From positions 496,001-560,000 of the forward strand of contig CAVUAU010000011.1 of assembly GCA_963739625.1 (NCBI GenBank): DNA of 64,000 bases. The letters run 5' to 3'. Positions 42,140 to 50,503 of the stretch are shown here, in pieces. The stretch is from Salinimicrobium sp963739625. GTDB lineage: Bacteria > Bacteroidota > Bacteroidia > Flavobacteriales > Flavobacteriaceae. The stretch's first letter is position 1, and each line of letters begins with the position of its first letter. The notes under the pieces are model-generated. The model was not told the origin of the DNA, did not search any database, and was given only the letters and a program-made list of their open reading frames with translations. Position numbers and translations under genes: made by a program.

Positions 42140-44185
42140 ATGAAATCATTCGTAAATTACCTTTATAGAAATCAGGATCTTTTTTATAAAGTTTTTTTGT
42201 TCCTGCTTACGACGGTGTTGATCGTTTACCTTTTTCCGAAGGGAGGGAAATTCAAATACGAGATCCCCAAAGGTAAGCCCTGGCAATACGAGAACCTGTA
42301 CGCTCCTTTTGATTTTGCGATCTTAAAGACTCCTGAAGAAATTGCGGCAGAGAAGGAGAAGATCAATAAAAGCCATATTCCCTATTACGACTACAACGAA
42401 GATATAGCCGAGGAAGTTAAGTCCAATCTGGACGAGCAATTCTCTGAGGTTTTTTCAGATACCATCTCTCGAAGTGAAGAAAAAAAGCTTGAGAATTTTG
42501 TAGACCAAACTGCAAATGATATCTATCAAAATGGATTGCTGCAGGAGATCGTTCCTCTTAATCCAGACGAGCTTATCTATCTCAAAAAAGGTAATGAGGC
42601 CAGTGAAGTGGCCTATGAAAATGTGCTCAAACAAAATCGGCTACGCGATTATCTAAACAGGAAAATCGACCAGGCCAGGTTACAGGTCTTTCGGGATGAA
42701 CTGGTGGGGCTTTTCTTTGAAGCGGTACGCCCAAACGTCACATATAATGAGGAGCTTACCAAAAGCGACCTGGAGAGCAAATACAACCAAATCTCTTACA
42801 CCCGGGGCAACGTGGAGCGCGGTACCATCATCGTGGCCAAGGGAGAAGTTGTGGAAGGAGATAAGCTGCAGGTTTTAAATTCCCTTAAAGCTGAATATGA
42901 ATCACAGGTTTGGAGCGAAGCTAATTACAACTGGGTGGTTGTGGGCTATTTGCTGCTGGTTTTCCTCGCGCTGCTCATGCTAATGCTGTTCATAAGGAAG
43001 TACAGGTATGACATTTTTCAAAACAATGTGAAGGTTACCTTCATTTATTTTAATGTCGCCCTTATGGTACTGCTTACGGTCATGGTCATTAAGTTCAACG
43101 TACAGTACGTTTATGTGGTGCCCCTGTGTATCCTGCCGCTTACCCTAAAAGGCTTTTTTGATTCCCGCCTTGGACTCTTCACTCATGTTATTACGGTGCT
43201 ACTGCTGGGCTTCATTGTGCCTGACAGCTACGAATACATGTTCCTCCAGATCATTGCCGGGATCGTAACCATTCTTACTGTTTCTGAACTCTACAAAAGG
43301 GCAAATCTCTTTATTACCGTAGGGCAAATAACCCTGGTATATATCGTTTCCTACTTTGCCTTTACTGTAATCCAGGAAGGCTCTGTGTATGAAGTGGAAC
43401 CAGAAACTTTTCTAATGTTTCTGCTCGGTGGACTGGCCACACTCTTTGTGCAGCCGCTGATATATGCTTATGAAAAGGTCTTCGGATTAATTTCTGATAT
43501 GTCCCTACTGGAGTTGTCAGATACTAACTCAAAACTGCTAAAGGAACTCTCAGATAAAGCTCCCGGTACTTTTCACCACTCCCTGAATGTTGCCAACCTG
43601 GCCGAAGCAGCTGCCAATGAAATTAGGGCCAATGCTATGTTGGCGAGGGTAGGAGCGCTGTACCATGACATCGGGAAAATGAAAAATCCCACTTATTTTA
43701 CCGAGAATCAAACGACTTCGGTCAACTCCCACGATGAACTTGCGCCAAAAGAAAGCGCGGAGATCATTATAGAACATGTCATCAACGGGATAGAGATCGC
43801 GAAGAGAAGGAATCTCCCGGACAGGGTAATAGATTTTATACGAACTCATCACGGTACTACGACCGTCTACTACTTTCTGCAAAAGGAGAAAGAGATCAAT
43901 GACGACGTTAATGTGGAAGACTTCAGGTATCCCGGGCCAACGCCTTTTAGTAAAGAAACAGCTATTCTTATGATGTGTGACAGCGTGGAAGCTGCCAGTA
44001 AAAGTTTGAAGGAACCCTCGGCCAAAAAGATCGATGAATTCGTTGAAAAGATCATCAACAAACAAATGGAGGAGGGCCAGTTCCTGAATTCAGATATTAC
44101 TTTTATGGAAATTCAGCTTATCAAAAAGGTTTTGAAGCGAAAGCTGAAGAATATTTATCACCTAAGAATAGAATATCCCGAGTAG
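42140..44185 (+). CDS. 7TM-HD domain protein, putative cyclic-di-AMP phosphodiesterase (PgpH-like)
   Basis: 681 residues. One N-terminal membrane helix (DLFYKVFLFLLTTVLIVYLF), an extracellular 7TMR-HDED domain (residues about 50-265), about seven membrane helices (from VVVGYLLLVFLALLMLML to LLGGLATLFVQPLIYAY), then the cytoplasmic HD domain: GTFHHSLNVANLAEAAANEI, LYHDIGKMKNPTYF and IRTHHGTTTVYYF carry the metal-binding His and Asp residues. The closest known family is PgpH of Listeria, which degrades c-di-AMP. It is divergent from the thiolase gene. Substrate in this organism is inferred only. Confidence 0.88.
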   Translation: MKSFVNYLYRNQDLFYKVFLFLLTTVLIVYLFPKGGKFKYEIPKGKPWQYENLYAPFDFAILKTPEEIAAEKEKINKSHIPYYDYNEDIAEEVKSNLDEQFSEVFSDTISRSEEKKLENFVDQTANDIYQNGLLQEIVPLNPDELIYLKKGNEASEVAYENVLKQNRLRDYLNRKIDQARLQVFRDELVGLFFEAVRPNVTYNEELTKSDLESKYNQISYTRGNVERGTIIVAKGEVVEGDKLQVLNSLKAEYESQVWSEANYNWVVVGYLLLVFLALLMLMLFIRKYRYDIFQNNVKVTFIYFNVALMVLLTVMVIKFNVQYVYVVPLCILPLTLKGFFDSRLGLFTHVITVLLLGFIVPDSYEYMFLQIIAGIVTILTVSELYKRANLFITVGQITLVYIVSYFAFTVIQEGSVYEVEPETFLMFLLGGLATLFVQPLIYAYEKVFGLISDMSLLELSDTNSKLLKELSDKAPGTFHHSLNVANLAEAAANEIRANAMLARVGALYHDIGKMKNPTYFTENQTTSVNSHDELAPKESAEIIIEHVINGIEIAKRRNLPDRVIDFIRTHHGTTTVYYFLQKEKEINDDVNVEDFRYPGPTPFSKETAILMMCDSVEAASKSLKEPSAKKIDEFVEKIINKQMEEGQFLNSDITFMEIQLIKKVLKRKLKNIYHLRIEYPE

Positions 44186-44638
44186 TTAATGGATCTTGAC
44201 GATCTCAAAGGTCTCATCGTGAAAAGTGACTTTATCGCCGGCCTTTTTTCCTTCCAGCTCCTTGTAAATAGGCGCATCTGTAGAAATGGCGTAGACCTTG
44301 CTACCGCTTTCCATATCAATCTCCCCTAAAGGAATTGAAATAAAATAGTAGTTGTGTTCGGTTTCTACCACGCTTCCCGGCCGCACAACTTCACTGCGGT
44401 GGTTCTCATCAAGATTGGCAAGCGTTTCTTTCATGCCGCGAACCCTGTCCAGGTAGGCCGCATTCTTCTCATATTCAGTAAGCATTTCTCCTTTATTGCC
44501 ATACTGGTCAAATTCGGGGTTAAAATTAGCTTCAGAATTTCTGTCGCTTATGGTATCCAGTTTCTCGTTGTATTGCTCAATTCTCTCGTTTACAATGTCC
44601 AGACATTTATTGAACAATTCCTGTTTATTTAAGCTCAT
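44186..44638 (-). CDS. GreA/GreB C-terminal-domain-like protein (often annotated 3-oxoacyl-ACP synthase)
   Basis: 150 residues. The N-terminal half is a helical coil (LFNKCLDIVNERIEQYNEKL) and the C-terminal half (residues 85-150) reads RPGSVVETEHNYYFISIPLG and KKAGDKVTFHDETFEIVKI, which resembles the FKBP-like domain of transcript-cleavage factors GreA/GreB. In flavobacterial genomes this protein is commonly mislabelled as an acyl-carrier-protein synthase; no such active site is present. It ends on the base after the 7TM-HD stop, converging with it. Confidence 0.7.
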   Translation of the reverse strand: MSLNKQELFNKCLDIVNERIEQYNEKLDTISDRNSEANFNPEFDQYGNKGEMLTEYEKNAAYLDRVRGMKETLANLDENHRSEVVRPGSVVETEHNYYFISIPLGEIDMESGSKVYAISTDAPIYKELEGKKAGDKVTFHDETFEIVKIH

Positions 44639-44736
44639 TTTTCGCGTTTTCCATAAAATTAGAGAACGCAGTTTTTATAAAAGAACAATTAGCAAAAGTT
44701 TAATAAATGGTAGTTTTTCAGAAGATTCAGTTCTTT

Positions 44737-45144
44737 TTAAACTTCTGAAAGTCTCTCAAAAAGCTGCAGATTACTTTGTATCCTTTCTCTCACCAGGTTC
44801 ATCATTCTTTTGTTCAAAGCCGATGAATTTGCGATGTACAACCTGTATTCGGCTGTCGTAAACTGGCCAATGATCATTCCTTTGAGGCTGTTGCGGAATT
44901 TCATATCCTTCTGGATCGCATTTTCAATGTAGAGCAGGCGTTTCTCCACACTCATTTCATAAAAAACATTCTTGTGCTTTTGAATGTAATTTCTGAAGGC
45001 TTCCACTAAAAGATCGTTTTGCAATTTGACCACCGGCCGAAGGGTTTGGTTTTGAAAATGCTCTTCTGAACTCATATTTTCAGAAATTCCTGCCCCGGGA
45101 ATTTGAGGACGTATTTGCAGTAAATGCTGGTCGCGCTCTTCCAT
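44737..45144 (-). CDS. Hypothetical protein (glyoxalase-like annotation in relatives)
   Basis: 135 residues from ATG 45144 (MEERDQHLLQIRPQIPG); the frame opens further at 45207 but that would add an unlikely extension. The protein is helical and basic: LRPVVKLQNDLLVEAFRNYI, SVEKRLLYIENAIQKDMKF and LVRERIQSNLQLFERLSEV. I recognise no fold or motif from sequence. Relatives are labelled as glyoxalase in databases, but no metal-binding pattern supports it. It diverges from the aldehyde dehydrogenase gene. Confidence 0.6.
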   Translation of the reverse strand: MEERDQHLLQIRPQIPGAGISENMSSEEHFQNQTLRPVVKLQNDLLVEAFRNYIQKHKNVFYEMSVEKRLLYIENAIQKDMKFRNSLKGMIIGQFTTAEYRLYIANSSALNKRMMNLVRERIQSNLQLFERLSEV

Positions 45145-45258
45145 AGTTTTGGGTTTTAATGTAAGATAGAGATTTTTCCTGCCCGTGGGAAAGACCGGTA
45201 AGAACATTTGTGAACCGCTTTATGAACAGCTTCCGTTAAATTCCTTTAAATAGTTTTT

Positions 45259-45285
45259 AAGGCTGCAGCCTTCTTTTTACCTTTA
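45259..45285 (+). promoter_or_regulatory. Promoter region of the aldehyde dehydrogenase gene with a perfect palindrome
   Basis: AAGGCTGCAGCCTT (45259-45272) is a 14-bp perfect palindrome, followed by a T-run and a -7-like TACCTTTA (45278-45285), 15 bases before the ATG. It shares GGCTGCAGCC with 42093-42102. Confidence 0.4.
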
Positions 45286-45299
45286 GAAAAAGCCGTTTT

Positions 45300-46657
45300 A
45301 TGATCGTTTCAAAGAATCCCTATACCGGGGAAACCCTGAAGGAGCACAGGGAATTCACTTCCGAAGATATTAATGCAGCACTTGATAAGGCAGAGTCCAG
45401 CCTTCAAAAAGTGGAAAAATACCAGCTTTTCTGAGCGTGCCCAATTAATGATGAAAGCTGCTGAAGAACTAAAGAAAAATAAGCAGGAATATGCCGAAAC
45501 CATAAGCCGCGAAATGGGTAAACCCATTAAGCAGGCCATAGCCGAAGTTGAAAAGTGTGCCTGGGTGTGTGAATATTACTCTCAGAATTCTGAAGAACAA
45601 CTTAAGGATCATGAGATCGAAACAGATGCTGATCACAGTTACGTCAACTATGCGCCGATGGGGGTAGTCCTGGCGATTATGCCCTGGAATTACCCTTTTT
45701 GGCAGGTATTTCGTTTTGCGGCTCCCGCGCTTATGGCCGGAAATGTGGGAGTGCTCAAACATGCGAGTAATGTGATGCTCTCTGCCAATAATTTGCAGCA
45801 GGTCTTCGAGAGAGCAGGATTTCCAAAAGGTTGTTTTCAAAACCTGGTTATTGGAAGCAGACAAGGTAGAAGAGGTGATCAATGACGAAAGGGTAAAGGC
45901 CGTTACTCTTACCGGAAGTACTGCTGCAGGTAGTGCTGTCGCTGCCGCCGCCGGGAAACAGATCAAAAAGACCGTTTTGGAACTGGGCGGCAGTAACGCC
46001 CTGGTCGTAATGCAGGACGCCGACCTGGACGCAAGTGTAAAGACCTGTGTGCAGGCACGTTTTCAAAATACCGGGCAAAGTTGTATTGCCGGGAAACGCC
46101 TTTTGCTCCACACAGCAATAGCCGATGAATTTCTTCAGAAGTTTAAGAAGGCAGTGGAAGAACTTAAGAGCGGTGATCCCATGGACGCAGACACTTTTAT
46201 TGGGGTGCAGGCGCGGGAGGATCTTGCTAAAGATCTAGAAAAACAAGTGCAGGATTCTATTAGGCAGGGCGCGAAGATCCTCACCGGAGGACATCGCAAA
46301 GGAGCGTATTTTGAACCCACGATTCTAACAGAAGTAAGTCGTGAAATGCCCATGTTCAATGAAGAAACTTTTGGACCTGCCATTGGAGTGACCACTTTTG
46401 AAACCGAAGAGGAAGCCGTAGACCTTGTGAATGACACCCCGTTTGGCCTCGGCGTTTCCATCTTTACAAAAGACTTGGAAAAAGTGAAAAAAATGATTCC
46501 TCAACTCGAGGACGGGGCAGTATTTGTCAATGAACTCGTAAAAAGTGATCCCAGGCTGCCGTTTGGCGGCACCAAGAAATCCGGCTATGGGAGAGAGCTT
46601 TCCTTTTTCGGGATCAGGGAATTTATGAACGTACAAACTATTTATATAAACAAATAA
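45300..46657 (+). pseudogene. NAD-dependent aldehyde (succinate-semialdehyde) dehydrogenase, two frameshifts
   Basis: The gene starts at ATG 45300 (MIVSKNPYTGETLKEHREF). Two extra bases, near 45401 and near 45855, break the frame; correcting them gives 451 residues. The catalytic elements are normal: PWNYPFWQVFRFAAPALMAG, TGSTAAGSAVAAAAGKQIKK, LELGGSNALVV with the catalytic Glu, NTGQSCIAGKR with the catalytic Cys, and EETFGPAIGV. The sequence is of the succinate-semialdehyde dehydrogenase group, which feeds GABA or 4-hydroxybutyrate breakdown into the citric acid cycle; the real substrate is inferred. NUDIX and thioesterase genes follow directly. Confidence 0.85.
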
Positions 46658-46660
46658 TTT

Positions 46661-47089
46661 ATGTCAAGACAGGACATTTCGGTCTCTACAGATTGTGTGG
46701 TGATCTATAAAGATGACAGGAACGAGAAAATTTTGCTGGTAAAGCGTAAAAAAGATCCATATAAAAACAGCTGGGCTATCCCGGGAGGTTTCTTAGAAAA
46801 GGAGGAACCCCTGGAAGTCGGTGCGCTAAGGGAGCTTAAAGAGGAGACAGGCCTCGAGCTCAAAGAGGTGAATCAACTTAAAGCCTTCGGAAAAGTGCAC
46901 AGGGATCCCCGCGGAAGGACCATTAGTATCGCTTTTTACGGGGTGGTAACTTCCGAAGAAAAAGTGAAAGGAAGTGATGATGCGGCAGATGCCAAGTGGT
47001 TCCATGTTGAGAACCTGCCCGGGCTGGCTTTTGATCACGCCGAAATAGTCAAATATGCTTTGGCGACTTTTCACTCTAAAAAGTCGTAA
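46661..47089 (+). CDS. NUDIX hydrolase
   Basis: 142 residues. NUDIX box: GGFLEKEEPLEVGALRELKEETGL (glycine and glutamates at the right spacing), preceded by ILLVKRKKDPYKNSWAIP. The family hydrolyses nucleoside diphosphates linked to another moiety. KVHRDPRGRTISIAFYG and the length resemble ADP-ribose pyrophosphatase-like members, but the substrate is not defined. It is three bases behind the dehydrogenase stop, so it is likely in the same operon. Confidence 0.88.
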   Translation: MSRQDISVSTDCVVIYKDDRNEKILLVKRKKDPYKNSWAIPGGFLEKEEPLEVGALRELKEETGLELKEVNQLKAFGKVHRDPRGRTISIAFYGVVTSEEKVKGSDDAADAKWFHVENLPGLAFDHAEIVKYALATFHSKKS

Positions 47090-47115
47090 TTTTGCTCTTT
47101 CTTTAAAACCCTAAC

Positions 47116-47505
47116 ATGAGATTTCATACCCGAAAATGGATAAAACCGCAGGACCTTAACCCTAATGGTACCCTGTTTGGCGGACGACTGCTGGAATGGA
47201 TAGATGAAGAAGCAGCCCTGTATGCTATCATTCAACTGGAGAATCCCAGGACGGTGACTAAATATATGAGCGAGATCGATTTTCGAAGTTCTGCCAAAGA
47301 AGGTGATATCATCGAAATTGGTATGGATGTAGTGAAGTTTGGAACAGCCTCTCTCACAATGCGCTGCGAGGTGCGCAACAAAATGACCCGGGAAACCATT
47401 ATTACCATTGAAAAGATCGTGATGGTGTGCGTCGACGAGGCGGGCAAAGCTCAGGCTCATGGAAAAACAAAGATTGAGTATGTAAAGGACAGGCTTAACG
47501 ACTAA
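47116..47505 (+). CDS. Acyl-CoA thioesterase (hotdog fold)
   Basis: 129 residues. The hotdog motif NPNGTLFGGRLLEWIDEEAALY, where Asn, Gly and Asp/Glu form the active site, is followed by MSEIDFRSSAKEGDIIEIGM and VRNKMTRETIITIEKIVMVCVD. Members cleave acyl-CoA to fatty acid and CoA. It lies 26 bases behind the NUDIX gene and converges with the nuclease gene, the two overlapping by four bases. Confidence 0.85.
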   Translation: MRFHTRKWIKPQDLNPNGTLFGGRLLEWIDEEAALYAIIQLENPRTVTKYMSEIDFRSSAKEGDIIEIGMDVVKFGTASLTMRCEVRNKMTRETIITIEKIVMVCVDEAGKAQAHGKTKIEYVKDRLND

Positions 47506-48605
47506 CCTTCGGGTATTGGCTTGCCTTTTTCTTTTGCGTCTTTTTTCTCCTCTTTCTCAATTTGTTTTTCGGCTTCCTCCATTTCCTTCGTTGAAGGCTC
47601 CGGCCTTTCCTGTTCCTGCGCTTTAGCCGGTTCCAGGGTTAATTGAGCGTACAGCGGAAAGTGATCTGAACCCACATCGTTGCCCACTTTCATTTCTACA
47701 AGCCTAAAATCTTCAGATACAAAGAGATGATCCAGGGGCCAGCGCATTAGCCAGTTATTAGCATTAAAGGTATTGTAGAAACCACGTCCTTTTCTGGGGT
47801 CCAAAAGGGTACTTACCTCCAAAAAGAGCGAAGTAGACTCAGACCAGGCGACGTCGTTGAAATCGCCCGCCACGATGACCGGCAGTTTAGATCTTTTTGC
47901 CATCTTCGCCACCATCATCATCTGGGCATCCCTGTCTGTGGAGGAGGCGTCATGTGGAGGCATGGGCGGCGTGGGATGAATGATGTGCAATTCCACAAGA
48001 TCTCCCGAAGGCATTTTAAGCCGGGAATGCATAGAGGGGATGCTGTCTTCCAAAAGAAATTTTACCTGCGGGTCTATCAGTTGCAGTTTTGAATACAGTA
48101 ACATGCCGTAAGTATTGCTTAAGGGCGTTTCAACTTTATAGTCATACCCAAATCCCTGCAGCCCTTTTCTAAGTTGATTCCTCCAGGTTGTATCAGTTTC
48201 CGTGAAAATTAAAAGATCAGGATCCCTTAGCAGCACCTCATCAAGCACCTTCTTGTATTCCTTATTTTTTTGGAGCACATTAGCAGCCATAATACTTATG
48301 CTGCGTCCCGGGTCTACAATAGTATTCTTCTTAATTTGCTTACTCGCGAATGGGGTGTAAGGGTAGATCTTGGTGAGCTGTAACAGGAAACATCCTGCCA
48401 GCACAGCCACAAAAGCATAGTCCCGCCAGCTTCTCATGTTAAACCTGAAGAAGTAGACCAGCAGCGCTACAAGCGTGAGAATGGTAAGCTGGACATGAGG
48501 ATAATCAAAGATCCTTATCCACCAGTAGTCGGCAGCTACAAAAGGAAAAAGCGAAAGAACAACAGCCAGTATTCCAAAGGCCTCTAGAAAGGTTTTTAAT
48601 TTCAT
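47502..48605 (-). CDS. Endonuclease/exonuclease/phosphatase family protein with N-terminal membrane segments
   Basis: 367 residues. Three membrane helices at the N-terminus (ILAVVLSLFPFVAADYWW; LTILTLVALLVYFF; YAFVAVLAGCFLL) and an EEP domain from about residue 100: IMAANVLQKNKEYK, LLIFTETDTTW (Glu for metal), HIIHPTPPMPPH, VIVAGDFNDVAWSE with catalytic Asp and Asn, and VGSDHFPLYAQL. The C-terminal 35 residues are charged and low complexity. It may act on nucleic acid or on lipids at the outer face; not decided by sequence. Confidence 0.82.
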   Translation of the reverse strand: MKLKTFLEAFGILAVVLSLFPFVAADYWWIRIFDYPHVQLTILTLVALLVYFFRFNMRSWRDYAFVAVLAGCFLLQLTKIYPYTPFASKQIKKNTIVDPGRSISIMAANVLQKNKEYKKVLDEVLLRDPDLLIFTETDTTWRNQLRKGLQGFGYDYKVETPLSNTYGMLLYSKLQLIDPQVKFLLEDSIPSMHSRLKMPSGDLVELHIIHPTPPMPPHDASSTDRDAQMMMVAKMAKRSKLPVIVAGDFNDVAWSESTSLFLEVSTLLDPRKGRGFYNTFNANNWLMRWPLDHLFVSEDFRLVEMKVGNDVGSDHFPLYAQLTLEPAKAQEQERPEPSTKEMEEAEKQIEKEEKKDAKEKGKPIPEG

Positions 48606-48734
48606 GGTTGGTTATAATTCCAGCCATGAAGTTAAGCAGTTATTCCTGCTGCACCTGAACATTTATATTTTTCTTCACTTTCTTAAGCTGAACAGGTCTC
48701 TTGAAAGGTCACCAAAAAAGCCCTTTTTAGATCC

Positions 48735-50015
48735 TTATCTGCTTTTTAAACTTTGCAGGGATTTGATGATATCATCACCCGAAGGAGACTCGAAAAGCTG
48801 AAGATCAAAGTAAGGAATAGCCGCGATCAAATGATCAAAAATATCGGCCGTGATGGCTTCATAATATTCCCATCTCTTGTCTTTGCTGAAGCAATAAATT
48901 TCAATAGGAATACCCTGAGTGGTAGGAGCTAAGTGCCTAACCATTAATGTCATATCCTGGTTTATCTGCGGATGTGCTTTAAGATAGGCCAGGGCGTAGT
49001 TTCTAAAGACGCCAAGGTTGGTTTGATGCCTTCCGTTGATAAGGAATTTCTTATTGATGCTTAGCTTCTTATTGTAATCATCGATCTCCTCCTGCCTCTC
49101 CTTTATGTAAGGTGCGATAAGGTCGAACTCCTCAAAACGCGCAACATCGTCTTCATTGATATACCTAATGGAATTCTGTTTGATGAACAACGAGCGCTTA
49201 ATACGGCGGCCGGGAGATTCCTGCATTCCGCGCCAGTTTTGAAAAGAGTCGGCGATAAGGTTGTAAGTAGGAATGGTGGTGTAGGTGTTGTCCCAGTTTT
49301 GTACTCTTACGGTTGCCAGGTTGATCTCGGTGACAAATCCATCAGCGCCATATTTGCTGAAGGTGATCCAGTCGCCAATCCTCACGATGTCGTTCACAGA
49401 AACCTGTATGGAGGCTACAAATCCAAGAATGGTATCCTTGAAAATGAAAAGGATAATGGCCGAAGCCGCTCCCAAAGAAATAAGGAAGCCAAGCACCGAT
49501 TTCCCGGTCAATTCAGAAAAAATAAAGATAAAACCTATCGCCCAGAACACGATCATTAAGACCTGCGTGTAACTTTCAATGGGTTTATCGTGGTACCGCT
49601 CATGCCGCTTCATGTAATTGGTGGTGGTGCGCAAAAGGCTGCGTGCGATAAGTACCGTAAGAATTATGATGTAGATGTCAATGAGCGTGTCTAACAGCTT
49701 CAGCAACACAGGGTAATCCTCAAAAATAACCGGAATGGTGTAAAAAAGGAGTAATAACGGCAACACGTTACTCACAAAACGGGGAAAATTGCTTTGTACG
49801 AGAAAGTCGTCAAAAGTGGTTTTCGTTTTGTCTGTAAAAGCCTTAAAACTGGTAAGCAGGATCCTTTTGGTAAGATAATGGACAAAATACCAGAGCATGG
49901 CGACAACAGCCACATTGATGAGCATGTTGAGCAACTGTGCCAGCCCAACATCCATTCCCTTCTCAATAAAATACTTTCCGAGGAAGTTGATGAGATCGTG
50001 AGCTTTCTCTTTCAT
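48735..50015 (-). CDS. Mechanosensitive ion channel family protein (MscS/YbdG-like)
   Basis: 426 residues. About four to five membrane helices in the first 200 residues, ending with the pore-lining helix GASAIILFIFKDTILGFVASIQ, then the MscS beta domain (VNDIVRIGDWITFSKYGADGFVTEINLATVRVQNWDNT) and a cytoplasmic domain with an inserted segment (SIRYINEDDVARFEEFDLIAPYI) typical of the YbdG group. It relieves osmotic pressure upon hypo-osmotic shock. It lies three bases in front of the DUF3817-like gene in the same direction. Confidence 0.9.
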   Translation of the reverse strand: MKEKAHDLINFLGKYFIEKGMDVGLAQLLNMLINVAVVAMLWYFVHYLTKRILLTSFKAFTDKTKTTFDDFLVQSNFPRFVSNVLPLLLLFYTIPVIFEDYPVLLKLLDTLIDIYIIILTVLIARSLLRTTTNYMKRHERYHDKPIESYTQVLMIVFWAIGFIFIFSELTGKSVLGFLISLGAASAIILFIFKDTILGFVASIQVSVNDIVRIGDWITFSKYGADGFVTEINLATVRVQNWDNTYTTIPTYNLIADSFQNWRGMQESPGRRIKRSLFIKQNSIRYINEDDVARFEEFDLIAPYIKERQEEIDDYNKKLSINKKFLINGRHQTNLGVFRNYALAYLKAHPQINQDMTLMVRHLAPTTQGIPIEIYCFSKDKRWEYYEAITADIFDHLIAAIPYFDLQLFESPSGDDIIKSLQSLKSR

Positions 50016-50018
50016 AAG

Positions 50019-50304
50019 CTACAGGTATTTCTTTTCCACATAGAAAGGACCCAGGGGCAGTACCGAACTTACGCAAACCAGCATAAGGGTCTTTGCCTGC
50101 CACTGCAGCGGCCTGTAAAGCAAAAAGGCGCCAAGGATATAAGCGATGAACAAAACGCCGTGGAACATGCCTGTAATTTGTACCATTTCAGGGGCATTCC
50201 AGATATATTTTAAGAGGCATCGCGATCAAGAGTAGAACAAGAAAAGAAGTTCCTTCTAAAATACTGATCCACTTAAAGATCCTAACGCGTTTTTCCAGTG
50301 ACAT
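50019..50304 (-). pseudogene. DUF3817-like integral membrane protein (one frameshift)
   Basis: Start ATG 50304, stop TAG 50021-50019, 286 bases, one too many. The first part reads MSLEKRVRIFKWISILEGTS and LVLLLIAMPLKY; in the A4 run at 50208-50211 (plus-strand T4) one base must be removed, after which IWNAPEMVQITGMFHGVLF and IAYILGAFLLYRPLQWQAKT continue to the end (VEKKYL). The rebuilt protein has 94 residues and three membrane helices with the family's WNAPE and GMFHG motifs. It is just upstream of mscS and likely co-transcribed. Function unknown. Confidence 0.75.
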
Positions 50305-50503
50305 AAGCTTAATATTTTGAGCTGCAAATATACTTCATTATAAGCGATTTTACTTCGGAAAAACCTGAGATTTAACCTGCCTCAAAACTGCCATTTTTGA
50401 ATGGTATTTCTGAAGCAGTACCGGAAAAAGCTAAAATCTTCTGAAGCTTAACTTCAAAAACACAGGGTTTTCTTAATTTGCGGCTTATTCAGAAAAAAAT
50501 ATA

